A stretch of DNA of 64,000 bases, from assembly GCF_022489065.1 (NCBI RefSeq), contig NZ_JAKVTW010000001.1:558001-622000 (forward strand). The letters are read 5' to 3'. Source of the stretch: Vreelandella neptunia. GTDB lineage: Bacteria > Pseudomonadota > Gammaproteobacteria > Pseudomonadales > Halomonadaceae. The notes under the pieces were generated by a model. The model had not been told where the DNA came from and did no database searches. It saw only the letters and a list, made by a program, of their open reading frames with translations. The position numbers were made by a program, and so were the translations under genes. The stretch's first letter is position 1; every line of letters starts with the position of its first letter. This document shows, piece after piece, positions 8,544 through 19,035 of the stretch.

Positions 8544-9530
8544 TTAAATAACGCCGCTGGCGAGCAGGTCGTGCATGTGTAGAGCCCCAATAGGGCGTTG
8601 TTGTTCATCGACCACCGCGAGGGCCGTGATGCGGCTCTCTTCCATTATGCGTACCGCCTCGGCTGCCAGAATGTCGGGGCCAATGCGTTTACCTGGCCGG
8701 GTCATGACGTCGTCTACCCGGACGTCGCGTAGGTTATGAAACTGATCCAGCGTGCGACGAAGGTCGCCATCGGTGTACACGCCAGCCAAGCGCCCATCGC
8801 TATCCACCACGCAGGTGAAGCCTAACCCTTGCCGCGTAATCTCTAATAGTGCGTCGCGTAGTGGGCTGCCCAGCGCGACCTGGGGGAGGCGCGCACCGTC
8901 GTGCATCAGGTCTCTAACGCGCAGCAGCAAGCGTTTACCGAGGCTGCCACCAGGGTGAGAGAGCGCAAAATCTTCAGCGGTAAAACCACGGGCTTCCAGC
9001 AGTGCGACGGCCAGTGCATCACCTAAAGCGAGTGCCGCGGTAGTCGAGCTGGTGGGGGCCAAGTCGAGCGGGCATGCTTCACGCTCAACGCCACTGTTTA
9101 AGTGCGCATCGGCGTGTTTGGCAAGCGTTGAGTTGGGGCGCCCCGTCATGCTCACTAGCGGCGTGCCAAGGCGTTTAAGCAGCGGTAAAAGCGCGGTGAC
9201 TTCGGCGGTTTCACCCGAGTTAGACAGCGCTAGTACGACATCGGCACGTGTAATCATGCCCAAGTCGCCGTGACTGGCTTCGCCAGGGTGAACGAAAAAA
9301 GCCGGCGTGCCCGTACTGGCAAGTGTTGCCGCAAGCTTGCCGGCGATGTGCCCTGATTTACCCATGCCGGTAACTACCACGCGGCCTTGGCAAGCAAGAA
9401 TCAACTCACAGGCGCGATCAAAGCTTTCGTCGAGCTTAGCCTGAAGACCCCCAATGGCTGCCTGCTCAATTTGCAGCGTACGCATTGCGCTTTCGCGTAG
9501 TAGGCTGGGTGGAGCGAGAGGCTGGCGCAT
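8544..9530 (-). CDS. kdsD: D-arabinose 5-phosphate isomerase KdsD
   Basis: 328 aa. An N-terminal SIS domain (VVVTGMGKSGHIAGKLAATLASTGTPAFFVHPGEASHGDLGM) is followed by two CBS domains, ending RITALAVVDEQQRPIGALHMHDLL. It converts ribulose 5-phosphate to arabinose 5-phosphate, the first Kdo step. ATG 9530 has AAGAGA 8 nt upstream; a TTG at 9548 also keeps the frame. A similar stretch recurs 45 bp later with a second in-frame ATG at 9485 preceded by CGCGAAAGCGCA, so the start region looks partly duplicated. Confidence 0.95.
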   Translation of the reverse strand: MRQPLAPPSLLRESAMRTLQIEQAAIGGLQAKLDESFDRACELILACQGRVVVTGMGKSGHIAGKLAATLASTGTPAFFVHPGEASHGDLGMITRADVVLALSNSGETAEVTALLPLLKRLGTPLVSMTGRPNSTLAKHADAHLNSGVEREACPLDLAPTSSTTAALALGDALAVALLEARGFTAEDFALSHPGGSLGKRLLLRVRDLMHDGARLPQVALGSPLRDALLEITRQGLGFTCVVDSDGRLAGVYTDGDLRRTLDQFHNLRDVRVDDVMTRPGKRIGPDILAAEAVRIMEESRITALAVVDEQQRPIGALHMHDLLASGVI

Positions 9531-9850
9531 AGCGTTTTCTCTTAACAATTAAAAATATAAAAGTAGTAACCGCCAAGAATAACATCCTGACGCCCCATAA
9601 AGGCAGTGGTTGAGATCGTTGGTGCTGGTGAGTCTTGACGGTTAGATGACCAGTCGCCTGCTTGGTCATCGTTGATTTTCGTGTTCTGAATAGCCACTTA
9701 AGCGATCAGCAATGGCTTGTAGCGCTATAGTATAATGTTTGATAATGTTTTAGAAACACTGTTTCATAACCGCTGTTTTATAACCGAGGTTGCGGCAATT
9801 AAGGTATAATAGCTGGCCCTGCCCGCGCCTCGTTAAGAGTCAACCGATCC
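9531..9850. promoter_or_regulatory. Divergent intergenic region between kdsD and mlaF
   Basis: This 320-bp AT-rich stretch has no convincing gene. It must serve both the leftward kdsD-to-npr run and the rightward mla run. Two exact TATAAT hexamers read rightward at 9731-9736 and 9805-9810; neither has a good -35 at 17 bp, so activators or weak promoters are possible. Short similar stretches (TTTCATAACCG near 9762 and TTTATAACCG near 9777) recur before mlaF. A 67-codon minus-strand frame here has no family resemblance. Confidence 0.5.
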
Positions 9851-10672
9851 ATGATAGATGCTCCTTTTATTGAAATTGAAGACCTATATTTTTCGCGTGG
9901 CGATCACGAGATTTTTCGCGGCGTGAACATGACTATTCCGCGCGGCAAAGTCACCGCGATCATGGGGCCAAGTGGCACGGGTAAAACGACCCTGCTCAAG
10001 CTGATTGGCGGCCAATTGACGCCAGAGCGCGGTCGGATATTGATCGACGGTGAGGATGTTCATCGGCTGTCTCGTAAGGCCCTATTTACGTTACGCAAGC
10101 GGATGGGGATGCTGTTTCAAAGTGGCGCGCTGTTTTCCGATTTAGACGTATTTGAGAACGTTGCTTTTCCATTGCGCGTACATACTGATTTGCCTGATAC
10201 GATGGTGCGCGATTTAGTGCTGCTGAAACTGCAGGCGGTTGGGCTACGCGGGGCTCGTCACCTGACGCCCGCGGAGCTGTCTGGAGGTATGGCGCGTCGC
10301 GTTGCTTTAGCTCGGGCGGTGGCGCTGGACCCGGAGTTGATTCTGTATGACGAGCCCTTTGTCGGGCAGGATCCCATCTCAATGGGTGTGCTGGTGCAGC
10401 TGATTAAGCGCCTAAATCAAGCGTTGCAGCTTACCTCGGTGGTAGTGTCTCACGATATTAAAGAGACGCTGAGCATTGCAGATTACCTCTACCTAATTGC
10501 TGACGGCCAAGTGGTTGCCCATGGCACTCCGCAAACGCTAGATACCAATCAAGACCCAAGGGTCAGCCAGTTTATTCATGGCGCGCCCGATGGCCCGGTA
10601 CCATTTCACTATCCCGCTGAGGCGTTTTATAGCGATATTTTGGGCGGAGCCCCGATGACAAAGTTAGGGTAG
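9851..10672 (+). CDS. mlaF: Phospholipid-transport ABC ATPase MlaF
   Basis: 273 aa. Walker A GPSGTGKTTL is near residues 40-49, the signature is LSGGMARRVALARA, and Walker B is LILYDEPFVGQDP, typical of MlaF. MlaFEDB in the inner membrane drives retrograde phospholipid transport and keeps outer-membrane asymmetry. The end MTKLG is repeated just after the stop by an 18-bp duplication. mlaE starts 54 bp later. Confidence 0.96.
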   Translation: MIDAPFIEIEDLYFSRGDHEIFRGVNMTIPRGKVTAIMGPSGTGKTTLLKLIGGQLTPERGRILIDGEDVHRLSRKALFTLRKRMGMLFQSGALFSDLDVFENVAFPLRVHTDLPDTMVRDLVLLKLQAVGLRGARHLTPAELSGGMARRVALARAVALDPELILYDEPFVGQDPISMGVLVQLIKRLNQALQLTSVVVSHDIKETLSIADYLYLIADGQVVAHGTPQTLDTNQDPRVSQFIHGAPDGPVPFHYPAEAFYSDILGGAPMTKLG

Positions 10673-10689
10673 ATGACAAAATTAGCGTA
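10654..10689. repeat. 18-bp tandem duplication across the mlaF stop
   Basis: GATGACAAAGTTAGGGTA (10654-10671) is followed directly by GATGACAAAATTAGCGTA (10672-10689), 16 of 18 bases the same. The first copy encodes the last MlaF residues and runs into the stop; the second copy repeats the same coding text (ATG ACA AAA TTA GCG TAA) but out of use. It looks like a recent slippage duplication. Confidence 0.85.
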
Positions 10690-10726
10690 AATGCATTAAT
10701 GCAGGGTAAAAACAGGGCAGGGATCA

Positions 10727-11527
10727 ATGCAGTCAAAATTTTCTAACAGCACCTCACGCATCACCCGGTTGGGGCGGCGAGGGTGCGATTTAATGGAAGC
10801 ATTAGGTCGGGCAGGGATATTTCTCTTCCAATCCGCTGTGGGTGTGCCATCCCGTGAAGGTTGGCGATTATGGTTGCACCAGATGCACTTTGTGGGCGTG
10901 CTTTCGTTAGCCATTGTGCTGGTGTCCGGGCTATTTATCGGCATGGTGCTGGCGCTACAGGGGTACACCATACTGGTCGATTTTGGGGCTGAGCAGGCCC
11001 TAGGTCAGATGGTGGCGCTTTCATTATTGCGTGAGCTTGCGCCCGTGGTGGCGGCACTGCTGTTTGCAGGCAGGGCAGGGTCAGCGCTGACCGCAGAGAT
11101 AGGTCTAATGAAAGCGACTGAGCAGCTCACCAGTATGGAGATGATTGGTGTTGACCCGCTGCGTCGCGTGGTGGCGCCGCGCTTATGGGCAGGCTTCGTT
11201 TCGCTGCCTATTTTAACGGTGGGCTTTAGCGTAGTGGGCATCTGGGGCGGCTACCTCGTGGGTGTCGAGTGGCTAGGCGTCTTTGAGGGTTCATACTGGA
11301 GCAACATGCAGGCCAACGTGGCGTTTGTTAGTGATATTGGTAACGGCATGATCAAAAGCGTTGTATTTGCCCTGGTAGTGACCTGGATCGCTGTCTTTCA
11401 GGGGTACGATCTAGTACCCACATCAGAAGGTATTTCCCGCGCGACTACGCGCACCGTGGTGTATTCGTCGCTTGCAGTACTGGGGCTTGATTTTGTGTTG
11501 ACCGCCATCATGTTTGGCGGCCTTTAA
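10727..11527 (+). CDS. mlaE: Phospholipid-transport permease MlaE
   Basis: 266 aa, MlaE/YrbE permease family. Several membrane segments are visible: [81 protein letters not shown] and a last one near the C-terminus. The [22 protein letters not shown] motif is the cytoplasmic coupling region for MlaF. mlaD follows after about 16 bp. Confidence 0.96.
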   Translation: MQSKFSNSTSRITRLGRRGCDLMEALGRAGIFLFQSAVGVPSREGWRLWLHQMHFVGVLSLAIVLVSGLFIGMVLALQGYTILVDFGAEQALGQMVALSLLRELAPVVAALLFAGRAGSALTAEIGLMKATEQLTSMEMIGVDPLRRVVAPRLWAGFVSLPILTVGFSVVGIWGGYLVGVEWLGVFEGSYWSNMQANVAFVSDIGNGMIKSVVFALVVTWIAVFQGYDLVPTSEGISRATTRTVVYSSLAVLGLDFVLTAIMFGGL

Positions 11528-11543
11528 TGGCTGGAGCAGTTTC

Positions 11544-12008
11544 ATGAAACGCAGTAAAACCATGGAGTTCGGTGTTGGCCTGTTTATGGTGGCAGGCATT
11601 TTAGGGCTTGTGTTCCTCGGCTTGCGTGTAAGTGGGCTGACGCTTTCTGCACCCGCCCAGTCGTTTCAGCTGGAGGCTAATTTTGCCAATATTGGCGGCT
11701 TAAAACCTCGTGCCCGGGTCACCATGGCGGGAGTTACGGTTGGCCGTGTCGAATCTATTGAACTGGATACCCAGTGGTACGATGCGCGAGTAGTGCTGAG
11801 CCTTAATAGTGAACTGGAAGGCGAGCTCTCCAGAGACTCCATAGCCTCTATACTTACGGCTGGCTTGTTAGGTGAGCAGTACATCGGTCTTAGTGTGGGC
11901 GGTGATCCTGAAATGCTGGAAGATGGCGACACGATACGCGACACCCAATCGGCGCTGGTGCTGGAAGAACTTATCCAGCAGTTTGTGTCCAATATGACAA
12001 GTAACTAG
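11544..12008 (+). CDS. mlaD: Phospholipid-binding MCE protein MlaD
   Basis: 154 aa. One N-terminal membrane anchor (MEFGVGLFMVAGILGLVFLGLRVSG) precedes an MCE domain with QLEANFANIGGLKPRARVTMAGVTVGRVESIELD. MlaD forms a hexameric ring on MlaFE and holds the lipid in its pore. ATG 11544 has GGAG at 11533-11536; an earlier in-frame TTG at 11514 lies inside mlaE. Confidence 0.95.
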   Translation: MKRSKTMEFGVGLFMVAGILGLVFLGLRVSGLTLSAPAQSFQLEANFANIGGLKPRARVTMAGVTVGRVESIELDTQWYDARVVLSLNSELEGELSRDSIASILTAGLLGEQYIGLSVGGDPEMLEDGDTIRDTQSALVLEELIQQFVSNMTSN

Positions 12009-12032
12009 CGTTGTAAATGACAAGCACTCATT

Positions 12033-12066
12033 CAGTGCATTAACGGGCCCAGTGCAATAACGGGTA
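12033..12066. repeat. 17-bp-period tandem repeat between mlaD and mlaC
   Basis: CAGTGCATTAACGGG (12033-12047) recurs as CAGTGCAATAACGGG (12050-12064), 14 of 15 identical, with 2-bp spacers. It fills the short mlaD-mlaC gap just before the mlaC ribosome binding site (GGGAG near 12066). Confidence 0.8.
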
Positions 12067-12080
12067 GGGAGATAACGGTT

Positions 12081-12740
12081 ATGAATGGAGTAAACTTAAT
12101 GGTGGGTCGCTGGTTCTTTGCGGTCATTATAATGGTGGCAGCGCTTATTCCTTTGCAGTCTATGGCGCAGTCTCAATCACCGGAAGCGATGATTCGCGAG
12201 AATGTTGAGTCATTAATGGGAGACCTTGAGGGCCGTAAAGATTATTACGCCAACAACCTGGGTGAGCTTGAGGCATTAGTCGATAGTAACCTCGACCAAG
12301 TGGCCGATTTTCGCTACATCGGTGCCAGCGTAATGGGTAACTATTTCCGTAACGCGACACCAGAGCAGCGTAGCCGCTTTGCCGATGTGTTTCGGCAAAC
12401 GCTGATCGATACCTATACCCGTGGTTTGGTGACATTCGATTACGACGAGTTGCGGGTGTTGGATGCACAGCAGGCCCAGCGTTACGAAGACCAGGCCAGC
12501 GTCGCCATGGAAGTGGTCGCCAGTAATGGTCAAGTGTACCCGGTAAGTTACAGCTTGAGGCTGTCGAATGGCGAGTGGCGTGTTGTTAACGTGATCGTTA
12601 ACGGCATTAATCTTGGGCTAACGTTCCGTAATCAGTTTGATCAGGCCATGCGTGATAATAATCGCGATTATGATGCCGTCATTAACGGCTGGTCACCTGA
12701 AGTCGGTGTTGAAGAGCTAGAGCAGGGAGGAGATGCGTGA
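12081..12740 (+). CDS. mlaC: Periplasmic phospholipid carrier MlaC (Tol-Tol ABC Ttg2D family)
   Basis: 219 aa. A signal peptide (WFFAVIIMVAALIPLQSMAQ) precedes a Ttg2/MlaC domain: LDQVADFRYIGASVMGNYFRNATPEQRSRFADVFRQTLIDTY and later NGEWRVVNVIVNGINLGLTFRNQF. MlaC ferries phospholipid between the MlaA-porin complex and MlaFEDB. ATG 12081 has GGGAGA upstream; ATG 12099 would also keep the signal peptide. Its stop overlaps the mlaB GTG. Confidence 0.95.
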   Translation: MNGVNLMVGRWFFAVIIMVAALIPLQSMAQSQSPEAMIRENVESLMGDLEGRKDYYANNLGELEALVDSNLDQVADFRYIGASVMGNYFRNATPEQRSRFADVFRQTLIDTYTRGLVTFDYDELRVLDAQQAQRYEDQASVAMEVVASNGQVYPVSYSLRLSNGEWRVVNVIVNGINLGLTFRNQFDQAMRDNNRDYDAVINGWSPEVGVEELEQGGDA

Positions 12741-13075
12741 CAACGCTGTTTTCGCGCCCTGGTCTCACGGTGAATATTGTGGACACTAGCTTGCAGGTGG
12801 CAGGTGATGTGGATGTTACCTCGGCGGCCGACCTGGCCGCCAGCGGGGTTAAGTGGCTCAATCAGACTGAACTCACTGCCATAGCAATGGATTTTAGTCG
12901 TGTTGATAAGGCCAGCAGCGTTGCCATTAGTGTACTGTTTGAATGGCTACGAATTTGTCGCCAGCGCGGCATACAGGTTGACACCATTCTCTTTTCGGCC
13001 CCCTTGCGCCGACTCGCCTCATTGGCTGAGCTTGATGCGTTAATAGAGAGCCCCGCCGAGACATTGGCTGTTTAG
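12737..13075 (+). CDS. mlaB: STAS-domain protein MlaB
   Basis: 112 aa single STAS domain. The helix motif DFSRVDKASSVAISVLFEWLRICRQRGIQV carries the conserved serine that binds MlaF. MlaB stabilises and activates the MlaFE complex. It begins with GTG inside the end of mlaC (GTGA overlap), with GGAGG 7 nt upstream, so coupling is probable. Confidence 0.93.
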   Translation: MTTLFSRPGLTVNIVDTSLQVAGDVDVTSAADLAASGVKWLNQTELTAIAMDFSRVDKASSVAISVLFEWLRICRQRGIQVDTILFSAPLRRLASLAELDALIESPAETLAV

Positions 13076-13168
13076 AAGTACGGCATCGCCAAGTGGGCTG
13101 CTTTTCTTTATCATGTCGACCCTATTACACCCATTTATAACGATGACCCCCAAGGAGTTTTTTACGCC

Positions 13169-14693
<1,525 letters not shown>

Positions 14694-14739
14694 TCCATGC
14701 GACTAAGCCCCTGCATGCTAATAACTACTGGCCAACACG

Positions 14740-15393
14740 ATGAGTAAGCAACTGATTTTAGCCCTCTCGAAGGGCCGTATTCTTGAAGAGACGCTGCCTC
14801 TGCTAGCCGATGCGGGTATCACACCCGCAGAAGATTTAAGCAAAAGCCGCAAGCTGCTGTTTGATACCAACTTGCCTGACGTAAAGCTGGTGATTATCCG
14901 TGCCACTGACGTGCCCACCTACGTTCAGTTAGGTGCCGCCGACGTCGGTATCGCGGGTAAGGATGTGCTGCTTGAGCATGGGGCTGAAGGCCTTTATGAG
15001 CCGCTGGATCTAGAGATTGCCCGCTGCAAGCTGATGACAGCCGGGGTGACGGGTCAATTGCCAGCACGTGCCAGGCGTCGGGTAGCCACCAAGTTTGTTA
15101 ATGTGGCGCGCCGCTATTACGCCGAGCAAGGTATTCAGGCGGAGGTGATCAAACTTTATGGAGCCATGGAGCTTGCACCCCTGATGAACCTGGCAGACGA
15201 AATTGTCGATATCGTTGATACCGGCAATACGCTGCGGGCGAATGGCATGGAGCCACGGGAGCTGATCGCCCATATTAGCACTCGACTGGTGGTGAATAAG
15301 GCGGCCATGACCATGAAGCATGATCGCATTAAGCCGTTACTGGCCCGTTTAGATAGCGCGGTCAAAAAGCGTCAGACACAGCTTGCCGAATGA
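14740..15393 (+). CDS. hisG: ATP phosphoribosyltransferase, short form HisG
   Basis: 217 aa, the short form lacking the C-terminal regulatory domain, so a HisZ partner is expected elsewhere in the genome. Family signatures are [21 protein letters not shown] and the PRPP-binding [16 protein letters not shown]. It catalyses the first step of histidine synthesis. It follows murA by 46 bp and precedes hisD by 13 bp. Confidence 0.95.
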   Translation: MSKQLILALSKGRILEETLPLLADAGITPAEDLSKSRKLLFDTNLPDVKLVIIRATDVPTYVQLGAADVGIAGKDVLLEHGAEGLYEPLDLEIARCKLMTAGVTGQLPARARRRVATKFVNVARRYYAEQGIQAEVIKLYGAMELAPLMNLADEIVDIVDTGNTLRANGMEPRELIAHISTRLVVNKAAMTMKHDRIKPLLARLDSAVKKRQTQLAE

Positions 15394-15406
15394 TGTGAGG
15401 TGACCC

Positions 15407-16750
15407 ATGAGCGATCCCAAAAGCATGTCCAACAGCGAGCAAAGCGCCGCTACGATGGTCTCACGCCTGTCGACAAGTGATACTGCCTTTCACCACCAGC
15501 TTGATTCACTGCTGGATTGGGAAGGAGTGTCAGATAAAGCAGTACAATCCCGGGTCGAAGAGATTCTTGCCAGCGTTAAGCAGCGAGGCGATGAGGCGGT
15601 CATTGAAGCCACTAACCGGTTTGATCGGCTCTCTGTTTCCTCAATGGATGAGCTGCAGCTGACGCCTGAACAGTTGAAGCAGGCCTATGACCATTTGCCT
15701 GCCGAACAGCGTGAGGCCCTCTCCAGTGCCGCAGAGCGCATTAAGCGTTACCACGAGCGTCAAAAGCCAAGTTCTTGGCAATACGAAGAGCCTGACGGCA
15801 CGGTACTGGGGCAGAAGGTCACCCCGTTAGACCGCGCCGGTATCTATGTGCCAGGCGGAAAGGCGGCTTATCCATCGTCTGTGCTGATGAATGCGATTCC
15901 CGCCCATGTGGCTGGTGTGCGCGAAATCGTGATGGTTGTGCCCACCCCTGATGGCGTGTTGAATGAGCTGGTGCTTGCGGCGGCACACCTGGCCGGGGTC
16001 GATTATGTCTTTACCATTGGTGGGGCTCAGGCGATCGCAGCGCTTGCTTATGGCACTGAAACGGTTCCTCGCGTCGATAAAATAGTCGGCCCTGGCAATA
16101 TTTATGTGGCCACGGCGAAGCGTGCAGTGTTTGGTCAGGTGGGTATCGATATGATTGCGGGTCCTTCGGAGATAATGGTGGTTTCCGATGGTCAAACCGA
16201 TCCCGATTGGCTGGCGATGGATCTGTTCTCCCAGGCCGAGCATGATGAAGATGCTCAGGCGATCCTGGTCAGCTGGGATGTAGATCATCTGGATGCCGTA
16301 GAGGCTGCAATTGAACGCCTACTACCGACCTTGGAGCGTGAAGAGATTGTGCGTGAGTCATTGCGCAAGCGTGGCGCGTTGATTCACTGCCAGGACGCTC
16401 AAGAGGCCATTACACTCATTAATCGTATCGCCCCTGAGCATTTAGAGCTCTCTGTTGCTGCGCCAGAGGAGTGGTTAGATGATATTCGTCACGCAGGTGC
16501 GATCTTTATGGGTCGTTACACCGCTGAAGCGCTGGGTGACTACTGCGCTGGGCCAAATCATGTACTGCCCACCTCTGGTACGGCACGCTTCTCTTCACCG
16601 CTGGGCGTCTACGACTTTCAGAAGCGCTCTTCGATTATTCACTGCTCGGCAAACGGCGCTTCTGAGCTGGGTAAAATTGCCTCGGTGCTGGCGCGTGGCG
16701 AATCATTAACCGCCCACGCTCGCTCTGCCGAGTATCGTATTCGCGATTGA
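15407..16750 (+). CDS. hisD: Histidinol dehydrogenase HisD
   Basis: 447 aa. It oxidises histidinol to histidine in two NAD-dependent steps using zinc. Visible motifs are [25 protein letters not shown], the [12 protein letters not shown] region, [15 protein letters not shown] and the zinc-site area APEHLEL and [19 protein letters not shown]. hisC does not follow; in Pseudomonas it lies next. A long hairpin covers the convergent junction with the protease gene. Confidence 0.96.
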   Translation: MSDPKSMSNSEQSAATMVSRLSTSDTAFHHQLDSLLDWEGVSDKAVQSRVEEILASVKQRGDEAVIEATNRFDRLSVSSMDELQLTPEQLKQAYDHLPAEQREALSSAAERIKRYHERQKPSSWQYEEPDGTVLGQKVTPLDRAGIYVPGGKAAYPSSVLMNAIPAHVAGVREIVMVVPTPDGVLNELVLAAAHLAGVDYVFTIGGAQAIAALAYGTETVPRVDKIVGPGNIYVATAKRAVFGQVGIDMIAGPSEIMVVSDGQTDPDWLAMDLFSQAEHDEDAQAILVSWDVDHLDAVEAAIERLLPTLEREEIVRESLRKRGALIHCQDAQEAITLINRIAPEHLELSVAAPEEWLDDIRHAGAIFMGRYTAEALGDYCAGPNHVLPTSGTARFSSPLGVYDFQKRSSIIHCSANGASELGKIASVLARGESLTAHARSAEYRIRD

Positions 16751-16766
16751 TGTACTGGGTGCGTCT

Positions 16767-16823
16767 AGCGCCGGGCCAGCGTACTCATGCTCTTGCCGCT
16801 ATGAGTCGCGTTGGCCCGGCGCT
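16767..16823. terminator. Long hairpin between hisD and the convergent protease gene
   Basis: A 12-bp perfect inverted repeat (16767-16778 with 16812-16823, core GCGCCGGGCCA) continues inward through a near-match and a second 6-bp pair ACTCAT/ATGAGT (16783-16788 with 16801-16806). One arm encodes the last codons of the minus-strand protease. Neither side has a good T run, so it may work as a bidirectional terminator or as an mRNA 3' stabiliser. Confidence 0.6.
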
Positions 16824-18082
16824 TCTTCATTAATCGGGATGGCGGGGAGCGGACGCTCGCCCACTTCCAGCGTCATTTCCATACGCTCACCGCTACGTAC
16901 AATGGTGAGTGGTAGCGATGTGCCGGGCGGTATCGAAGCGATTTCACTCATTGCTGAGCGGGCATCCAGTATGGGCTCCCCTTTGACGGCGAGAAGGACA
17001 TCGCCTGGCTCAAGCCCCGCTTGTGCCGCCGGCCCCCCGCTGACGACGCCTGCAACAATGACGCCCTGTGGTGTTTGTAACCCAAAAGAGGCCGCGAGTT
17101 CTCGCGATAGCGCCTGTGCCTCAATGCCAAGCCAACCACGAATCACCCGTCCTTGGGTCACCAGTTCATCTAAGATGCTGTGCGCAAGGTTGGCAGGAAT
17201 CGCGAAGCCAATGCCTTGTGAGCCTCCTGAGCGCGAGAAAATAGCGGTATTAATACCCACCATGGCGCCTTCTGGGTTGACCAGTGCCCCACCTGAATTG
17301 CCTGGGTTGATAGCAGCATCTGTTTGAATAAAATCTTCATAAGCGTTGAGCCCTAAGTGATTGCGCCCCGTCGCGCTAATTATGCCCATGGTGACAGTCT
17401 GTCCAACCCCGAAGGGGTTGCCAATAGCGAGCGCCACATCGCCGACCGCTACATCGGCAGAGTCCGTCAGCTCAATCACAGGCAGGTCGTCCAGGTCGAT
17501 TCGCAGCACGGCCAAATCACTTTCAGGATCAGTGCCAATCACTTCGGCAATGGTTTCTCGTCCGTCGCGAAGAGCAACCTGAATTTCATCAGCGCCATTG
17601 ATGACATGATGGTTGGTCAATACGTAGCCATCTTCACTCACGATAACGCCAGAGCCCAGGCTGGAGAGCATTCGCTGGTGTGTTGTGGCATCGTCCCCCT
17701 GGCTATCAAAAAATTGCTGGAAAAAAGGGTCTGACATCAGCGGGTGCTGATCACGTTCGACAATACGTGAAGAGTAAATGTTAACCACCGCAGGCGCTGC
17801 TTGCTCAACTGCCTGTGCGTAACTCACAGGGCCCTCGTTGCGAGATAGAGGCGCCGCCTGATGAATTTCTGGCGCGGGTCGGTTTGGGCTGGGTTCCACC
17901 ACGGCAGGCGTCGTAGAGATAACTGGGGCAGGGGTTTGAGTAGACTGAGGGCTTTGAGGAGCTTGTGGCGATGAGTCACGAAACGGATTAGGTAGCTGCT
18001 CGGGAAGCGCAAAGAGGATCACTACAGCGAGCAACACGCCAGTAATAACGGGCCAAAGGTAAGGCAGCACAAAGCGTCGCAT
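16799..18082 (-). CDS. algW: DegS/AlgW-type periplasmic serine protease
   Basis: 427 aa, longer than DegS (355 aa). Order: one N-terminal membrane anchor (about 8-27), a Pro/Gln/Ser-rich linker (about 35-75, with PQA/PQS triplet repeats), a trypsin-like domain with His159 (VLTNHHVING), Asp189 and Ser263 (NPGNSGGAL), then one PDZ domain. One PDZ and an anchor point to DegS/AlgW, which cleaves anti-sigma RseA/MucA on outer-membrane stress; DegP-type has two PDZ domains and a cleavable signal. The place after murA-hisG-hisD matches algW of Pseudomonas, hence the name. Confidence 0.88.
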   Translation of the reverse strand: MRRFVLPYLWPVITGVLLAVVILFALPEQLPNPFRDSSPQAPQSPQSTQTPAPVISTTPAVVEPSPNRPAPEIHQAAPLSRNEGPVSYAQAVEQAAPAVVNIYSSRIVERDQHPLMSDPFFQQFFDSQGDDATTHQRMLSSLGSGVIVSEDGYVLTNHHVINGADEIQVALRDGRETIAEVIGTDPESDLAVLRIDLDDLPVIELTDSADVAVGDVALAIGNPFGVGQTVTMGIISATGRNHLGLNAYEDFIQTDAAINPGNSGGALVNPEGAMVGINTAIFSRSGGSQGIGFAIPANLAHSILDELVTQGRVIRGWLGIEAQALSRELAASFGLQTPQGVIVAGVVSGGPAAQAGLEPGDVLLAVKGEPILDARSAMSEIASIPPGTSLPLTIVRSGERMEMTLEVGERPLPAIPINEEAPGQRDS

Positions 18083-18211
18083 GCAATAAATTCCTTAACG
18101 GGTCAGTCTCACTGTTCGCGATAAAAAGCAGTGAGTTTTACAATGGTTGAATGGTAACACTTTCTTAGCAAGTTCCTCACGGGTGCAGTTAAATCAATAA
18201 AAGGATGCAAT

Positions 18212-18973
18212 ATGATTCATCGTGACCAATTAGTGGCGGCCTGTGATCATCAGTTACGTGCTGCCCAGTTTAAAGATTATACGATTAATGGTTTGCAGAT
18301 TGCGGGGAGTGATCACGTTAAACGCATCATGACGGGCGTCACTGCCTGTCAGGCGCTATTGGATGAAGCTGTTGCTTGGCAGGCAGACATGGTGCTGGTG
18401 CATCACGGCTACTTTTGGAAAAACGAGCCAGTGGCGATTACCGGTATGAAGCAGCGGCGGATTAAAACGCTGCTTGATCATGACATCAGTCTATTAGCGT
18501 ATCACCTGCCGCTGGATGCTCATGCTGAGATGGGCAATAACGCGGAGTTAGCCCGTCGCCTTGGGTGGAAAGTCGAGGGGTGTATTGACGGAGAGCTGGG
18601 AGAGGGGCTTTTGTGGTCAGGCCGTTTGCCTCAGCCATGTTCAGCCAGCGCGCTGGCGGCACAAATAACCCATGCGCTGCAGCGAGAACCGCTGGTGATA
18701 GAAGCTCCGCAAGTGGGTGACATTGAACGCATTGCTTGGTGCACCGGTGGGGCGCAAGACATGATAACCGACGCCTTCGATGCGGGCGCACAGGCATTCG
18801 TTTCAGGTGAGATATCAGAGCGAACCACTCACTTGGCACGAGAAATGGGGATTCACTATATCGCTGCTGGGCACCATGCCACAGAGCGCTATGGAATTCA
18901 GGCGCTCGGCGAGTGGTTAAGCGATGAGTACGACGTCGAACACCGCTTTGTGGATATCGATAATCCTGCTTAA
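18212..18973 (+). CDS. Nif3-like dinuclear metal-centre hexameric protein (YbgI family)
   Basis: 253 aa DUF34/NIF3 family. Metal ligands are in DMVLVHHGYFWKNEP, LLAYHLPLDAHAEMGNN and the C-terminal AAGHHATERYGIQALGEWL. The family makes hexameric rings with two metals per subunit; the cellular role is unsettled, with GTP cyclohydrolase-like annotations often transferred without proof. AAAGGA precedes ATG 18212. The promoter region of the divergent protease lies just upstream. Confidence 0.92.
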   Translation: MIHRDQLVAACDHQLRAAQFKDYTINGLQIAGSDHVKRIMTGVTACQALLDEAVAWQADMVLVHHGYFWKNEPVAITGMKQRRIKTLLDHDISLLAYHLPLDAHAEMGNNAELARRLGWKVEGCIDGELGEGLLWSGRLPQPCSASALAAQITHALQREPLVIEAPQVGDIERIAWCTGGAQDMITDAFDAGAQAFVSGEISERTTHLAREMGIHYIAAGHHATERYGIQALGEWLSDEYDVEHRFVDIDNPA

Positions 18974-18981
18974 TACATTAA

Positions 18982-19016
18982 CCGCCCCAACATATCTTTG
19001 ATAAGGATCGGGGCGG
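18982..19016. terminator. Hairpin between convergent nif3-like gene and zapG
   Basis: CCGCCCC (18982-18988) can pair with GGGGCGG (19010-19016) around a 21-nt loop. There is no T run on either side, so termination activity is only likely because of the convergent setting. Confidence 0.45.
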
Positions 19017-19035
19017 CTTAGTGTCGCTTGCTCAC

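Noticed and set aside
9466..9669. 67-codon minus-strand ORF upstream of kdsD
   Set aside because: It overlaps the kdsD start in another frame and has no recognisable features.
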